This document shows positions 13,009 to 21,509 of a stretch of DNA of 64,000 nucleotides, piece after piece. Position numbers and translations under genes: made by a program. How positions within the stretch are numbered: position 1 is the stretch's first letter; each line of letters begins with the position of its first letter. Below the pieces are notes generated by a model that had not been told where the DNA came from, ran no database searches, and was given only the letters and a program-made list of their open reading frames with translations. Source of the stretch: Imbroritus primus (GTDB lineage Bacteria > Pseudomonadota > Gammaproteobacteria > Burkholderiales > Burkholderiaceae); contig AKCV02000025.1 in NCBI GenBank assembly GCA_000272025.2, positions 408,796-472,795 on the forward strand, read 5' to 3'.

Positions 13009-13522
13009 GTGGGTGAGGAAACCTGGAGGACAGGTTCGCCTAGACCCGATAGCGGCCTTTCGACACAGCTAACAGCGTTCCAGCTACGCGAAACAGAATC
13101 GCCGAATGTAATATGTCATCGTAGAGTTCGCAATCGCCGACTGAGGCAAAATTGATGTCACAACCCATGCCACTTGCTAATGTGTTCGCCTTTCTGCGGA
13201 AGAACTAATTAAGGCAGCGAAAGCGACGTAACGCCTCATCTATCTGTCTTGGATTAACAAGACAGTTGCTGTGTACGGAGTTACTTGCATAGACAGCAGT
13301 TGTTGAATATCTGTTCTTGGTGGACCGCTGAGGCTTGCAGGTGCATGCTGTGTGAATAATTAGCCGACGGCTATTGGTCGAAAGTCGCTATTGGTTCCCG
13401 ATAAGGTTGTCAGAACACGTGGATTCGTAACGATTCCTATCGAGAGTTGGCCGTTCGAAGGTCCCCGCTAGGCCTTAGGCTGCTTAGGCTTTACTCTTCG
13501 AGGGCGAGTGTTTTCTATCAGT
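13009..13522. other. Gene-free stretch of reduced GC
   Basis: About 510 bp between the ssb terminator and the cytochrome c gene. It is clearly less GC-rich than both flanks (roughly half G+C by eye). No open frame with a ribosome site or family resemblance was found; the longest ATG frames are fewer than 70 codons and look random. A 9-bp direct repeat (GCTATTGGT) recurs with a 17-bp period near 13370 and 13387, and a TAGGC motif is repeated near 13470. It could be an eroded insertion or hold a small RNA; nothing visible decides this. Confidence 0.5.
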
Positions 13523-13933
13523 TCATTTGCGACACCGCGCGGACTCTCCTTCATGCTTCAAATACCCAATCAACGCCTTCCTCTCCCCCGCATCCGCAAT
13601 CCCCGCATACCCCATCGACGTCCCCGGTACCGCCGTCATGGGGCTCTTCAAAAAAACATCCAGCGTCTGTTCATTCCACACGATATTCGACTGCCGCATC
13701 GCCGCCGAGTACTGAAAACCCGGCACCGTGCCCGCACGCCGGCCGAACAGGCCGCAGTGGCGCGGGCCGGTGCGGTTGTATTCGAAGGCATGGCAGGCGA
13801 CGCAGCGTTCGTAGATGGCGGCGCCGCGTTGCAGGTCGGCGGGTTTGTCGCCGCCGGCTGCGTGGCTGGTGGTGGACAGCAGCACGAGTGTGGTTGCCCA
13901 TGCCGCTGTCTGCACGGCTACGCGCGGTGTCAT
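13523..13933 (-). CDS. Small periplasmic c-type cytochrome
   Basis: 136 residues with an N-terminal signal peptide ending in TTSHAAG, then a class I cytochrome c domain. The haem-binding motif is CVACH near residue 44, and the likely axial methionine is in PGTSMGYAGI. The protein ends LIGYLKHEG, the usual last helix. Its start codon overlaps the stop of the ferritin-like gene (ATGA), so it is translationally coupled and probably acts with it. Electron partner and role are not established; accepting electrons from the ferritin-like protein is an inference. Confidence 0.87.
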   Translation of the reverse strand: MTPRVAVQTAAWATTLVLLSTTSHAAGGDKPADLQRGAAIYERCVACHAFEYNRTGPRHCGLFGRRAGTVPGFQYSAAMRQSNIVWNEQTLDVFLKSPMTAVPGTSMGYAGIADAGERKALIGYLKHEGESARCRK

Positions 13934-14511
13934 GACACGAAGGCCGAGGGTACGGGGACTTCGCCGAGGGCGTTGCGCAGCACGGCCCAGTGCATGGCTT
14001 CATCGCCGAGGATGCTGGCGGCGGCCTTGGCGAGGTCGCGGTTGCCGAATACGGGGACGGCACCCAGGTAGGCGCTGACTGCGCCTTTTTCGAGCGAGGC
14101 GGCAAAGCGCAGCACGTCGGTCTGGTTCTTCAGCGTGTCGGTGGGGAACTGGTACTTGGCTTTGGCGTCGACCGGCTTGCCGCCGAGTTTCTGGATGGTC
14201 TTGGCGAGCACGTCGGCGTGTTCCTTGTGGTGGCCCTGGAAGGTCACGGCAAGATCGAGGGCAGGTTTTTGCAGCAGGCCGCTGTCGGCGCCGAGCTGGT
14301 AGGCGGCGATGGCTTCGAGTTCGGCGCCCAGCGCGGTGTTCAGGATGCCGACGTCATTGGCGGCGGTGTTGGCGCGGCCAGTCTTGGCGAGCGCATCGCG
14401 TCCGGCAAGCAGGGCGATGGCGGTGCCGGACAGCAGCAGTCCGGACTGGCCGAGAAAGGCGCGCCGTCCACCTTGCAGCAGCGGGGCATCCGCAAAATTC
14501 AGGAAAGACAT
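13930..14511 (-). CDS. Tat-exported ferritin-like domain protein
   Basis: 193 residues. The N-terminus GRRAFLGQSGLLLSGTAIALLAG carries a twin-arginine-type motif before a hydrophobic stretch. The mature part is a four-helix ferritin-like bundle (Ferritin_2 type): GAELEAIAAYQ, HHKEHAD, SLEKGAVSAYL and GDEAMHW supply Glu and ExxH di-metal ligands in the expected order. It likely binds a di-iron or di-manganese centre in the periplasm; the reaction is unknown. A ribosome site GGAGAA precedes the ATG. It lies between an ECF sigma gene upstream and a cytochrome c gene downstream, all in one orientation, which suggests a single stress- or metal-responsive operon. Confidence 0.85.
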   Translation of the reverse strand: MSFLNFADAPLLQGGRRAFLGQSGLLLSGTAIALLAGRDALAKTGRANTAANDVGILNTALGAELEAIAAYQLGADSGLLQKPALDLAVTFQGHHKEHADVLAKTIQKLGGKPVDAKAKYQFPTDTLKNQTDVLRFAASLEKGAVSAYLGAVPVFGNRDLAKAAASILGDEAMHWAVLRNALGEVPVPSAFVS

Positions 14512-14547
14512 GGTTATTCTCCAGTGTGGCGGGCAGCGGTTGCCGTG

Positions 14548-15264
14548 CTAGCGGGCTGCGCGCGATTCGATCCGGGCCAGCACGCCGGCAACGATGCGGT
14601 CGCAACGCGCGCCCGCACAGGCAAATGACTCTTCCAGGCCCACGCCGATGTCACGCATCAGCGCGGCGCGCAACAGGCCGCGCGCACGGAAGAAGCGCGA
14701 GCGCACCGTGGCGGCGGGAATACCGAGGCAGGCGGCGACGTCTTCCACGGGCATGTCGTCCACCGCGCGTAGCACGAACACCGTGCGGTAGACGGCGGGC
14801 AGGGCATCGATGCGCGACTCGAGGAGCTTGCGGGTCTGGACGCGAAAGATGGCTGCGTCCGGTTGCTCCGTGTGTTGCGCTGCGGGTGCCTCATCATCCA
14901 TGCTCGGCTCCGGGGATTCGCCTGTGCGGTGGGGGCTGTCGTTCAGTACGATGACGGCGCTGTGCCGCTTGCGGCGGCGCAAGCGTCGCTTGGCTTCATT
15001 GGCGACGATGCGGACCAGCCAGGTCGAAAGCCGTGCCTCGCCGCGAAACGTGCCCATGGCGCGATACGCCAGGTAGAAGGCATCCTGCACGGCGTCTTCG
15101 GCATCGCGGTCTTCGTGCAGGATGCTGCGCGCCGTGCGGAACAGCCTGCGGTTGTAGCGGCGCATCAGTACCTGCAGCGCGTCGGTGTCGCCGTCCGCGA
15201 TCCGGCAGGCCAGCGCCTCGTCTGGCAGGGTAGGGTCGGCGGTGCGTACAAGCGAGAGTGGCAT
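14548..15264 (-). CDS. ECF-type RNA polymerase sigma factor
   Basis: 238 residues. Region 2 is seen in LMRRYNRRLFRTARSILHEDRDAEDAVQDAFYLAYRA-type sequence (residues ~33-70) followed by WLVRIVANEAKRRLRRR. Region 4 is in DMPVEDVAACLGIPAATVRSRFFRARGLL. An Asp/Glu/Pro-rich linker (~110-135) separates them. The C-terminus has an extra Cys pair (FACAGARC) that could sense redox state or metal, an inference. No separate anti-sigma gene is adjacent. On its own strand about 75 bases upstream, GGAAC is followed 16 bases later by GCATCC, a possible autoregulatory ECF promoter. Confidence 0.88.
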   Translation of the reverse strand: MPLSLVRTADPTLPDEALACRIADGDTDALQVLMRRYNRRLFRTARSILHEDRDAEDAVQDAFYLAYRAMGTFRGEARLSTWLVRIVANEAKRRLRRRKRHSAVIVLNDSPHRTGESPEPSMDDEAPAAQHTEQPDAAIFRVQTRKLLESRIDALPAVYRTVFVLRAVDDMPVEDVAACLGIPAATVRSRFFRARGLLRAALMRDIGVGLEESFACAGARCDRIVAGVLARIESRAAR

Positions 15265-15599
15265 GGTCCTGTCCGTGTGCGAAGCGCGGCGTGGCTGTCA
15301 TCGTGCGGCATTGGATGCCGCCTCGAGCCGCTGCGTTCCAGGATTTTTGTGGGGCCGAGGGGGTGCCGAACCGGGTGCTGGATGGAGTGCCGAATCAGGG
15401 TCCAGATCGGGCACGGCCGGCACCGCATCTTCATGCACTATGGACGCCGGAAAACGTTCCGGCAAGGCGCCAGGGCGATGGGCGCGGGATGGGTGGAGCG
15501 GGCGGAATGGAGAAGCCACAGCCGCGCAATGCGGCAGGGCGGGGCGGAAAATGTGGAGCGACGTCGAGCTGGTTGCCGGGCGCACGGCCGCCAGGTGCG
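15265..15599. other. Intergenic region upstream of the ECF sigma gene
   Basis: About 335 bp, GC-rich, between the sigma gene start and the AEC transporter stop. On the minus strand GGAAC (plus positions 15335-15339) with GCATCC 16 bases downstream resembles an ECF promoter for the sigma operon. A 7-bp perfect hairpin (GCCGGAA/TTCCGGC, positions 15446-15463, tetraloop AACG) has no T-run. No gene is supported here. Confidence 0.45.
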
Positions 15600-16550
15600 T
15601 TATCCGAAGCGCGCCAGCAGCGCCAGCACCACCGGCACGGTCACCAGCGCCATCGCCGTGGAAATGGCAATGCTGGTGGAGACTTCGTCCTCGGCGACCT
15701 TGTAGCGCTGCGTGAACAGGAACACGTTCGCGCCCACGGGCAGGGCGGCCAGCAGTTGCATGATGTTGATGGCCGGGCTGCGCTGGCCGAGCGCCCAGGC
15801 GCAGGCGAGGAACACCAGCGGGTGCACCACCACCTTGCAAAGGGCGATGCGCAGCGCGGGTTTCCACATGGAGCCCATGGGGGGGTAGGCGAGCGTGGCG
15901 CCGACCAGCAGCAGCGCGAGCGGGCCCATGGCGGCGCCGAGCATCTTGAGCGAGATGTCGACGACCTCGGGCAGCGGCAGTCCGAGCTGGCCGTACAGCA
16001 GGCCGATCAGGATGGGCAGCGGCACCGGGTGGAGAATGCTCTTGCGCACCGCCACCAGGACGGTACGCAGCAGGGAATGGTGCGCGCCGATGCCGGCCGC
16101 GCGCTGCTCTCGGGCAATCGCCAGCTCGAAGATCAGCGTCACGGTGGTGAGGATCACCAGCGAATGCACGGAGACGAGCGTAAACAGCGCGACCAGGCCC
16201 TGCTCGCCGAATGCCAGTCCGATCAGCGGCACGCCGATGAGCACGGTATTGCTGAAGATGTGCGCCAGGCCGCGTGCAGCGGAAAGCGTGTTGAAGCCAA
16301 AGCGCAGCATGGTCACGCCGAACACGATGCCGACGGAGAGGAAGTAGATGCCGATGGGCGCGAAGTCGAGTTCCGCCAGCTTGACACGCGCCATGGTGCG
16401 AAACAGCAGCGCGGGCAGCAGCACCAGGAACAGCAGGTTCGTAAAGTCCTTGAGCGAGGCCTTGCTGACCCAGTTCACGCGGGCCACGGTCCAGCCGAGT
16501 GCGATCAGCAGGATGACGGGCAGGAGGGCGGCAAGGGCGGGGGAGTTCAC
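15600..16550 (-). CDS. AEC-family (auxin efflux carrier type) transporter
   Basis: 316 residues, nearly all hydrophobic, with about ten transmembrane helices in two halves. The N-terminal half reads LPVILLIALGWTVARVNWVS and the crossover-like segments FSNTVLIGVPLIGLAFG and LLAALPVGANVFLFTQRY match the AEC permease family, which includes the malonate carrier MdcF and auxin efflux carriers. It acts in the inner membrane, probably on an organic anion. The substrate is unknown. It is co-oriented with the ECF operon but separated by 335 bp, and is not obviously part of it. Confidence 0.85.
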   Translation of the reverse strand: MNSPALAALLPVILLIALGWTVARVNWVSKASLKDFTNLLFLVLLPALLFRTMARVKLAELDFAPIGIYFLSVGIVFGVTMLRFGFNTLSAARGLAHIFSNTVLIGVPLIGLAFGEQGLVALFTLVSVHSLVILTTVTLIFELAIAREQRAAGIGAHHSLLRTVLVAVRKSILHPVPLPILIGLLYGQLGLPLPEVVDISLKMLGAAMGPLALLLVGATLAYPPMGSMWKPALRIALCKVVVHPLVFLACAWALGQRSPAINIMQLLAALPVGANVFLFTQRYKVAEDEVSTSIAISTAMALVTVPVVLALLARFG

Positions 16551-16797
16551 GAATACAGGTCCGGAAGTGGGCGGCTAGACGGGTGGGCTGCCGCCGATCC
16601 GCGCGCGACTCATCGCGCCGGCATGCCGATGGGGCAGCAGCGGAACAGGGCGGAGCGCAACGGAAGAGGGTGCGATGGCGGGCAACACAGGCCTCGAAAG
16701 CCAAACAGGCGCAGGCCGGCAGGCCCGCTGAAGTGATGCATTGTAAATGTCTCCTGCGCGGCGTGCAGCCCGGCGGCGGACCATGGTGTGGTAGCCG

Positions 16798-16830
16798 GTG
16801 GCGCGGCAGCTGCAGATGCTGCCGCGCCAC
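16798..16830. terminator. Strong hairpin after the LysR gene
   Basis: GTGGCGCGGCAGC pairs perfectly (13 bp) with GCTGCCGCGCCAC around a 7-base loop, 18 bases past the LysR stop. There is no T-run on either side, so it may act as an RNA-stabilising or factor-dependent terminator rather than an intrinsic one. Confidence 0.45.
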
Positions 16831-16848
16831 GCCGCCCGGGGCGCGTCC

Positions 16849-17754
16849 TCACAGCCGGCCGCACAGCTCCATCAGGCTCTCGCGCAGCCAGCGGTGGCCC
16901 ATGTCTTCCTCAGCCGATTTGTGCCAGACGAGGTAGATCGGAAAATCCGGCGTATCCACCGGCGGAATGTGCGTCTTGAGGCGGAACTGGTCGGCGTACA
17001 GCGTCGCCATGCGCTTGGGCAGCGTGCAGATCATGCTGGTGGTCTGCACCATGATCGGCATCGACTGGAAGTGCGGCACTTCCACCGCGATGTGGCGTTC
17101 CAGCCGGCGGCGTGCCAGCACCAGGTCGATCATCGGCTGTGCGCTGTTGCGCGGCAGCAGGGCCACATGGCGCAGTTGCAGATAGGTCTCGAGCGTGAGC
17201 TTGTCGCCCACGCCGGGATGGTCGGGGCGTGTCAGGCTGAGCAGCGAATCGGTCATCACGCGCTGGCTGACATATTCGGTGTGGCGCAGCACGAAATAGT
17301 CGATGGCGAGATCGACGCGTCCGCTCTTCAGTTCCTCGCGCAACTGGTTGGCCGGCTCGGGACGGATCTTGATGCGCACCTCCGGCGCGACCTGGGCGAC
17401 CCAGTCCACGAAGCGCGGCAGGATCACGGCCTCGCCGTAGTCCTCCACGGCAATCACGAAGGTGCGCTTGGACTGGCGGTAGTCAAAGGCGTGCTTGCTC
17501 TGCAGGCCGCTGCCGATCAGGTCGAGCGCCTGCCGCACGGGCTCGGCCAGGGCGCGTGCCCGGGCCGTCGGCACCATGCCCTCGGCGGTGCGCTGGAACA
17601 GCGGGTCGTCGAGCCGGTCGCGCAGGCGGGCGAGCGAGTTGCTCACGGCCGGCTGCGACAGACTCAGCCGTTCCGCCGCCTTGGAAATGCTGCGTTCGGT
17701 GTAGATGGCATCGAAGATCAGCAGCAGGTTCAGGTCGAACGTGCGCAGGTTCAA
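16849..17754 (-). CDS. LysR-type transcriptional regulator of the adjacent acyl-CoA operon
   Basis: 301 residues. The N-terminal winged helix-turn-helix (residues ~8-65) contains SISKAAERLSLSQPAVSNSLARLRDRLDDPLFQR, split here by the usual recognition helix. The effector domain follows, with IAVEDYGEAVILPRF opening the first periplasmic-binding-like lobe. The NodD/PcaQ-type start MNLRTFDLNLLLIFDAIY is typical. It is divergent from the enoyl-CoA hydratase gene with a 120-bp AT-rich gap holding a palindrome, the classic LysR regulator/target layout. It most likely controls the six downstream genes in response to the pathway substrate or a CoA thioester; that is inference. Confidence 0.9.
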   Translation of the reverse strand: MNLRTFDLNLLLIFDAIYTERSISKAAERLSLSQPAVSNSLARLRDRLDDPLFQRTAEGMVPTARARALAEPVRQALDLIGSGLQSKHAFDYRQSKRTFVIAVEDYGEAVILPRFVDWVAQVAPEVRIKIRPEPANQLREELKSGRVDLAIDYFVLRHTEYVSQRVMTDSLLSLTRPDHPGVGDKLTLETYLQLRHVALLPRNSAQPMIDLVLARRRLERHIAVEVPHFQSMPIMVQTTSMICTLPKRMATLYADQFRLKTHIPPVDTPDFPIYLVWHKSAEEDMGHRWLRESLMELCGRL

Positions 17755-17793
17755 CGGCGTCTCCTCCGTTGGGTGTGAGCGTTATTTGTATGG

Positions 17794-17803
17794 TGAATAT
17801 TCA
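17794..17803. promoter_or_regulatory. Palindromic probable LysR operator
   Basis: TGAATATTCA is a perfect 10-bp palindrome centred between the divergent LysR and hydratase genes in an AT-rich pocket, and a GTGAATA half-site recurs near 17824. LysR proteins bind T-N11-A palindromes in this position. The site probably covers promoters for both directions. Confidence 0.5.
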
Positions 17804-17874
17804 TCATCATAGATCAAAAAGATGTGAATAAAGGTTCTGGCCTAAGATCGACTCACGTTGTTGGAGGAGAGCTT

Positions 17875-18657
17875 ATGTCGTCATCTGCGTCCATCCTGCT
17901 GCAAGACCGGCCCGCGCCGGGCGTGACGCGCCTGCGCCTGAACCGGCCCGAAGCGCGCAATGCCCTCAACACCCCGTTGCGGCAGGCGCTGGCGGCAGCC
18001 TTCGATGCCCTCGACATTGATGACGACACGCGCTGCATCCTGTTGTGTGGCGAGGGCCCGTGCTTTGCGGCCGGCGCCGACATCAAGGAAATGGCGCCGC
18101 TCGGCCCCACCGAGGTCAACCAGATCGGCGTGCCGCGCTACTGGCGCTCCATTGCGCAATGTTCCAAGCCGGTCATCGCGGCTGTGCATGGCGTGGCGCT
18201 GGGTGGCGGCTGCGAGCTGGCGCTGCATGCCGACATCATCCTCGCGGAAGCCAATGCGCGCTTCGGCCAGCCCGAGGTCACCGTCGGCATCATGCCCGGC
18301 GGCGGCGCCACGCAGCGGCTGATGCGCGCCATGGGCAAGTACCAGGCGATGGGCATGCTGCTCACCGGCGAGCCGCTCTCCGCGCAGCGCGCCTACCAGG
18401 CTGGCCTGGTCACCGAAGTGGTCGAGGAAGGGGCGCTGATGGAGCGTGCGCTCGCCATGGCCGCCACCATCGCCTCGCGTCCGCCGCAGGCCATCCGCTT
18501 TATCAAGGAAGTCGCCCTCGCCGGCGCGGACGCCTCGCTCGAGGCGGGTCTCATGCTCGAGCGGCGCGCTTTCGAAATGCTGTTCGATACGGCCGACCAG
18601 AAAGAAGGCATGCAGGCCTTCATGGAACGCCGCACCCCCACTTTTTCCGGAGCTTGA
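17875..18657 (+). CDS. Enoyl-CoA hydratase/isomerase family protein
   Basis: 260 residues, crotonase fold. Expected oxyanion-hole segments are present: CFAAGADIKEM (residues ~62-72) and VALGGGCELALHAD (~107-120), with a catalytic-type Glu in FGQPEVTVGIMPGGGATQRL. It probably hydrates crotonyl-CoA or another 2-enoyl-CoA to the 3-hydroxyacyl-CoA. The start at MSSSASIL was preferred over an ATG 17 codons upstream because GGAGGAGAG lies 5 bases before it. It is the first gene of the operon, with only 5 bases to the next gene. Confidence 0.9.
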   Translation: MSSSASILLQDRPAPGVTRLRLNRPEARNALNTPLRQALAAAFDALDIDDDTRCILLCGEGPCFAAGADIKEMAPLGPTEVNQIGVPRYWRSIAQCSKPVIAAVHGVALGGGCELALHADIILAEANARFGQPEVTVGIMPGGGATQRLMRAMGKYQAMGMLLTGEPLSAQRAYQAGLVTEVVEEGALMERALAMAATIASRPPQAIRFIKEVALAGADASLEAGLMLERRAFEMLFDTADQKEGMQAFMERRTPTFSGA

Positions 18658-18662
18658 AACAC

Positions 18663-20171
18663 ATGACCGATGCGATTCGCAAAGTCGCCGTGGTCGGCGC
18701 GGGTGCAATGGGACTGGGCATTGCCCATGCCTTTGCCAGCGCCGGCTACCAGGTTGCCATGATCGATGCCAACGAAGGCGTGGCCGATCGCGCCCTCGTC
18801 AAGATTCGCGCGCTGATGGAGCAGGACGTCGCCAAGGGCCGGCTCGATGCTGCGCAGATGACCGCCACGCTGGCCCGCATCCAGCCCGCGCAGAAGCTTG
18901 CCGCGGTCGATGGCGCGGACCTCGTGGTCGAAGCCATCATCGAAGATCTCGATGCCAAGCGCACGCTGCTGGCCCAGCTCGAAGCACTGGTCGGGCCGCG
19001 CTGCATCATCGCCTCGAATACCTCGTCGCTGTCCATCACCACGCTCGCGGCGGCCTGCAAGCATCCGGAGCGCGTGGCGGGGCTGCACTTCTTCAATCCG
19101 GTCAACCGCATGCGCCTGGTCGAGGTGATCGATGGCCTGAAGACCGCGCCGCAGGTGGCCGAGACGCTGATGCAGGCGGCGCGTTCGATCAAGAAGGAAG
19201 TGGTGCGCGTGAAGGATACGCCGGGCTTCCTCGTCAACCAGGTCGGCCGCGGCTTCACGCTCGAAGCCGTGAACGTGGTGGCGGAAGGCGCCGCGACCTT
19301 CGCTGATGTGGATCGCGTGATGCGCGATACCGCCGGGTTCCGCATGGGCCCCTTCGAGCTGCTCGACCTGATCGGGCTCGATGTCAATCATCCGGCCACC
19401 GATGCGATCTACAACCAGTTTTACCAGGAGCCGCGCTATCGCCCGGCGCTGATGATGGAGATGCGCGTCAAGGGCGGCATGCTGGGCCGCAAGACCGGTG
19501 AAGGCTTCTATGGCTACGGCGAGGGCGCCGCACAGCCCGAAGAAGCGCCCGCGCCGGCCGCGCCCGATGTGCCCGTGTGGGTCAGCCATGCGCTGCCGCA
19601 AGAGCGGGCTGCCGTGGTGGAACTGCTGACGCGCCTCGGCGTGCGTGTGGAAGATGGTGCCGCGCCCTCGGCCCAGGCGCTGTGCGTGGTCACGCCGCTG
19701 GGCCGCGATGCCTCGCGCAGCGCTGCCGCCGAAGGGCTCGATCCGGAGCGCACGGTGGCTATCGACACGCTCTTCGGGCTGGCCACGCGCCGCACGGTGA
19801 TGACCACCTGCGTCACTGCACCGCAATGGCGCGATGCCGCACACGGCATCTTTGCCAAGGACGGCGTGCCGGTGACGGTCATGCGGGATAGTCCGGGCTT
19901 TATCGCGCAGCGGATTGTGGCCATGATCGTGAGTATCGGTGCCGCACTCGCGCAATCGCGTACGGCTTCGGCGGAAGACATCGACCGCGCCGTTACGCTC
20001 GGACTCGCCTATCCGCACGGCCCGCTGGGCTTTGCGGACACACTTGGGGTCGGGCGTATGGCAGCGGTGCTCGACGGGCTGTACGACAGCTTCCGCGATC
20101 CCCGCTACCGCCCCAATGTGTGGTTCGCGCGGCGCGCCGCGCTGGGCCTCAGCATGAAGGCAGGCGAATAG
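18663..20171 (+). CDS. 3-hydroxyacyl-CoA dehydrogenase (PaaH-like, double C-terminal domain)
   Basis: 502 residues. The Rossmann NAD site VAVVGAGAMGLGIAHAFASAG opens the protein, followed by HFFNPVNRMRLVEVI with the catalytic His, and a catalytic Glu region in VVEAIIEDLDAKR. Two 3HCDH C-terminal domains follow, each with a PGF motif: DTPGFLVNQVGRG and DSPGFIAQRIVAM. The doubled C-terminal domain is typical of PaaH-type enzymes rather than short ~280-residue PaaH/HbdA. It oxidises a 3-hydroxyacyl-CoA to the 3-ketoacyl-CoA using NAD. It lies between hydratase and thiolase genes, supporting consecutive steps. Confidence 0.92.
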   Translation: MTDAIRKVAVVGAGAMGLGIAHAFASAGYQVAMIDANEGVADRALVKIRALMEQDVAKGRLDAAQMTATLARIQPAQKLAAVDGADLVVEAIIEDLDAKRTLLAQLEALVGPRCIIASNTSSLSITTLAAACKHPERVAGLHFFNPVNRMRLVEVIDGLKTAPQVAETLMQAARSIKKEVVRVKDTPGFLVNQVGRGFTLEAVNVVAEGAATFADVDRVMRDTAGFRMGPFELLDLIGLDVNHPATDAIYNQFYQEPRYRPALMMEMRVKGGMLGRKTGEGFYGYGEGAAQPEEAPAPAAPDVPVWVSHALPQERAAVVELLTRLGVRVEDGAAPSAQALCVVTPLGRDASRSAAAEGLDPERTVAIDTLFGLATRRTVMTTCVTAPQWRDAAHGIFAKDGVPVTVMRDSPGFIAQRIVAMIVSIGAALAQSRTASAEDIDRAVTLGLAYPHGPLGFADTLGVGRMAAVLDGLYDSFRDPRYRPNVWFARRAALGLSMKAGE

Positions 20172-20289
20172 AACGCCATGAGGATGTAACGCGATCCACA
20201 TGGCGGCGCACTGCAGGCCACTGTCGATCGCGTCTCGATGAAGGAAGCCGAGGCTTCCGGCAAGGATACAAGACTGGAGAGACACCGAT

Positions 20290-21498
20290 ATGTTGAATGC
20301 TTACCTCTATGCAGGCCTGCGCACCCCCTTTGGCAAGAATGCCGGCGGCCTCGCGCCCGTGCGCCCCGATGACCTGCTGGCCTACACCTTCAAGGCGCTG
20401 ATCGAACAGACCGGCGTCGATGCCAAGACGCTCGACGACGTGATCGTCGGCTGCGCCAACCAGGCCGGCGAAGACAGCCGCTGCGTGGCGCGTCATGCCG
20501 TGCTGCTGGCCGGCCTGCCGGTGGAGCTGGGCGGTACTGTGGTGCAGCGCAACTGCGGCAGCGGCCTGGGTGCGCTGATCTCGGCGGCGCATGCCATCAC
20601 CGTGGGCGAGGGCGAGATGATGCTGTCCGGCGGCGTCGAGAGCATGAGCCGCTCGGCCTTCGTCATGGCCAAGGCTGACAAGCCGTACAGCCGCGACATG
20701 CGGGTCTTCGACTCGGCCGTGGGCGCACGCTTCCCCAATCCGAAGATCGAAAAGGAATTCGGCGCGGACTCCATGCCGCAGACCGCCGACAACCTGGCCC
20801 AGCAGTACGAGCTGTCGCGCGAAGCGGTGGATGCGTTCGCCAAGGCATCGCAGGACAAGTACCAGGCGGCGCTGGAAGCCGGCTTCTTCAAGGATGAGAT
20901 CGTGCCGGTGACGATCCAGGCCAAGGGCGCGAAAGAACCCACGGTCGTGTCTCGTGACGAATTCCCGCGCGCGACCACCATGGAAGCGCTGGGCAAGCTG
21001 CCGGCGATTCACCAGGGCGGCGTCACCACCGCCGGCAATGCCTCGGGCCTCAACGATGGCGCGGTGGCGCTGCTGGTTGGCTCGCAGGCTGCCGGCGAGC
21101 GCGCCGGCCTCAAGCCGATGGCGCGTATCGTATCGAGCGCTGTGGTTGGTGTCGAGCCGCGCATTATGGGCATTGGCCCGGTGCCGGCGATCCACAAGGC
21201 GCTGGAGCGCGCCGGCCTGACGCTCGAGCAGATGGACGTGATCGAGATCAACGAAGCGTTTGCCGCGCAGGCCCTGGCTTGCACGCGTGCGCTCAAGCTG
21301 CGCGATGACGATCCGCGCGTCAACCCGAATGGCGGTGCGGTCGCACTGGGCCATCCGCTCGGCGCTTCGGGCGCGCGTCTCGCGCTCACGGCGGCGCGCC
21401 AGCTCGAGCGCACGCAGGGACGTTATGCCGTGGTTTCCATGTGCATCGGCGTCGGGCAGGGCATTGCCGTGGTGCTTGAAAACTGCGCCAGCCGATAA
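20290..21498 (+). CDS. Acetyl-CoA acyltransferase (thiolase)
   Basis: 402 residues, the usual thiolase II length. The nucleophilic Cys is in [17 protein letters not shown] (near residue 87). The C-terminal catalytic His is in [19 protein letters not shown] and the second catalytic Cys in [10 protein letters not shown]. It cleaves a 3-ketoacyl-CoA with CoA; acetoacetyl-CoA or a 3-ketodicarboxyl-CoA are the candidates in this operon. A 118-bp gap precedes it, with a ribosome site GGAGAG close to the start. Confidence 0.93.
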   Translation: MLNAYLYAGLRTPFGKNAGGLAPVRPDDLLAYTFKALIEQTGVDAKTLDDVIVGCANQAGEDSRCVARHAVLLAGLPVELGGTVVQRNCGSGLGALISAAHAITVGEGEMMLSGGVESMSRSAFVMAKADKPYSRDMRVFDSAVGARFPNPKIEKEFGADSMPQTADNLAQQYELSREAVDAFAKASQDKYQAALEAGFFKDEIVPVTIQAKGAKEPTVVSRDEFPRATTMEALGKLPAIHQGGVTTAGNASGLNDGAVALLVGSQAAGERAGLKPMARIVSSAVVGVEPRIMGIGPVPAIHKALERAGLTLEQMDVIEINEAFAAQALACTRALKLRDDDPRVNPNGGAVALGHPLGASGARLALTAARQLERTQGRYAVVSMCIGVGQGIAVVLENCASR

Positions 21499-21509
21499 GC
21501 GGAGGCGAC

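Noticed and set aside
18393..20285. Minus-strand open frame of 630 codons over the hydroxyacyl-CoA dehydrogenase
   Set aside because: Antisense shadow of a clear plus-strand enzyme; no motif or ribosome site.
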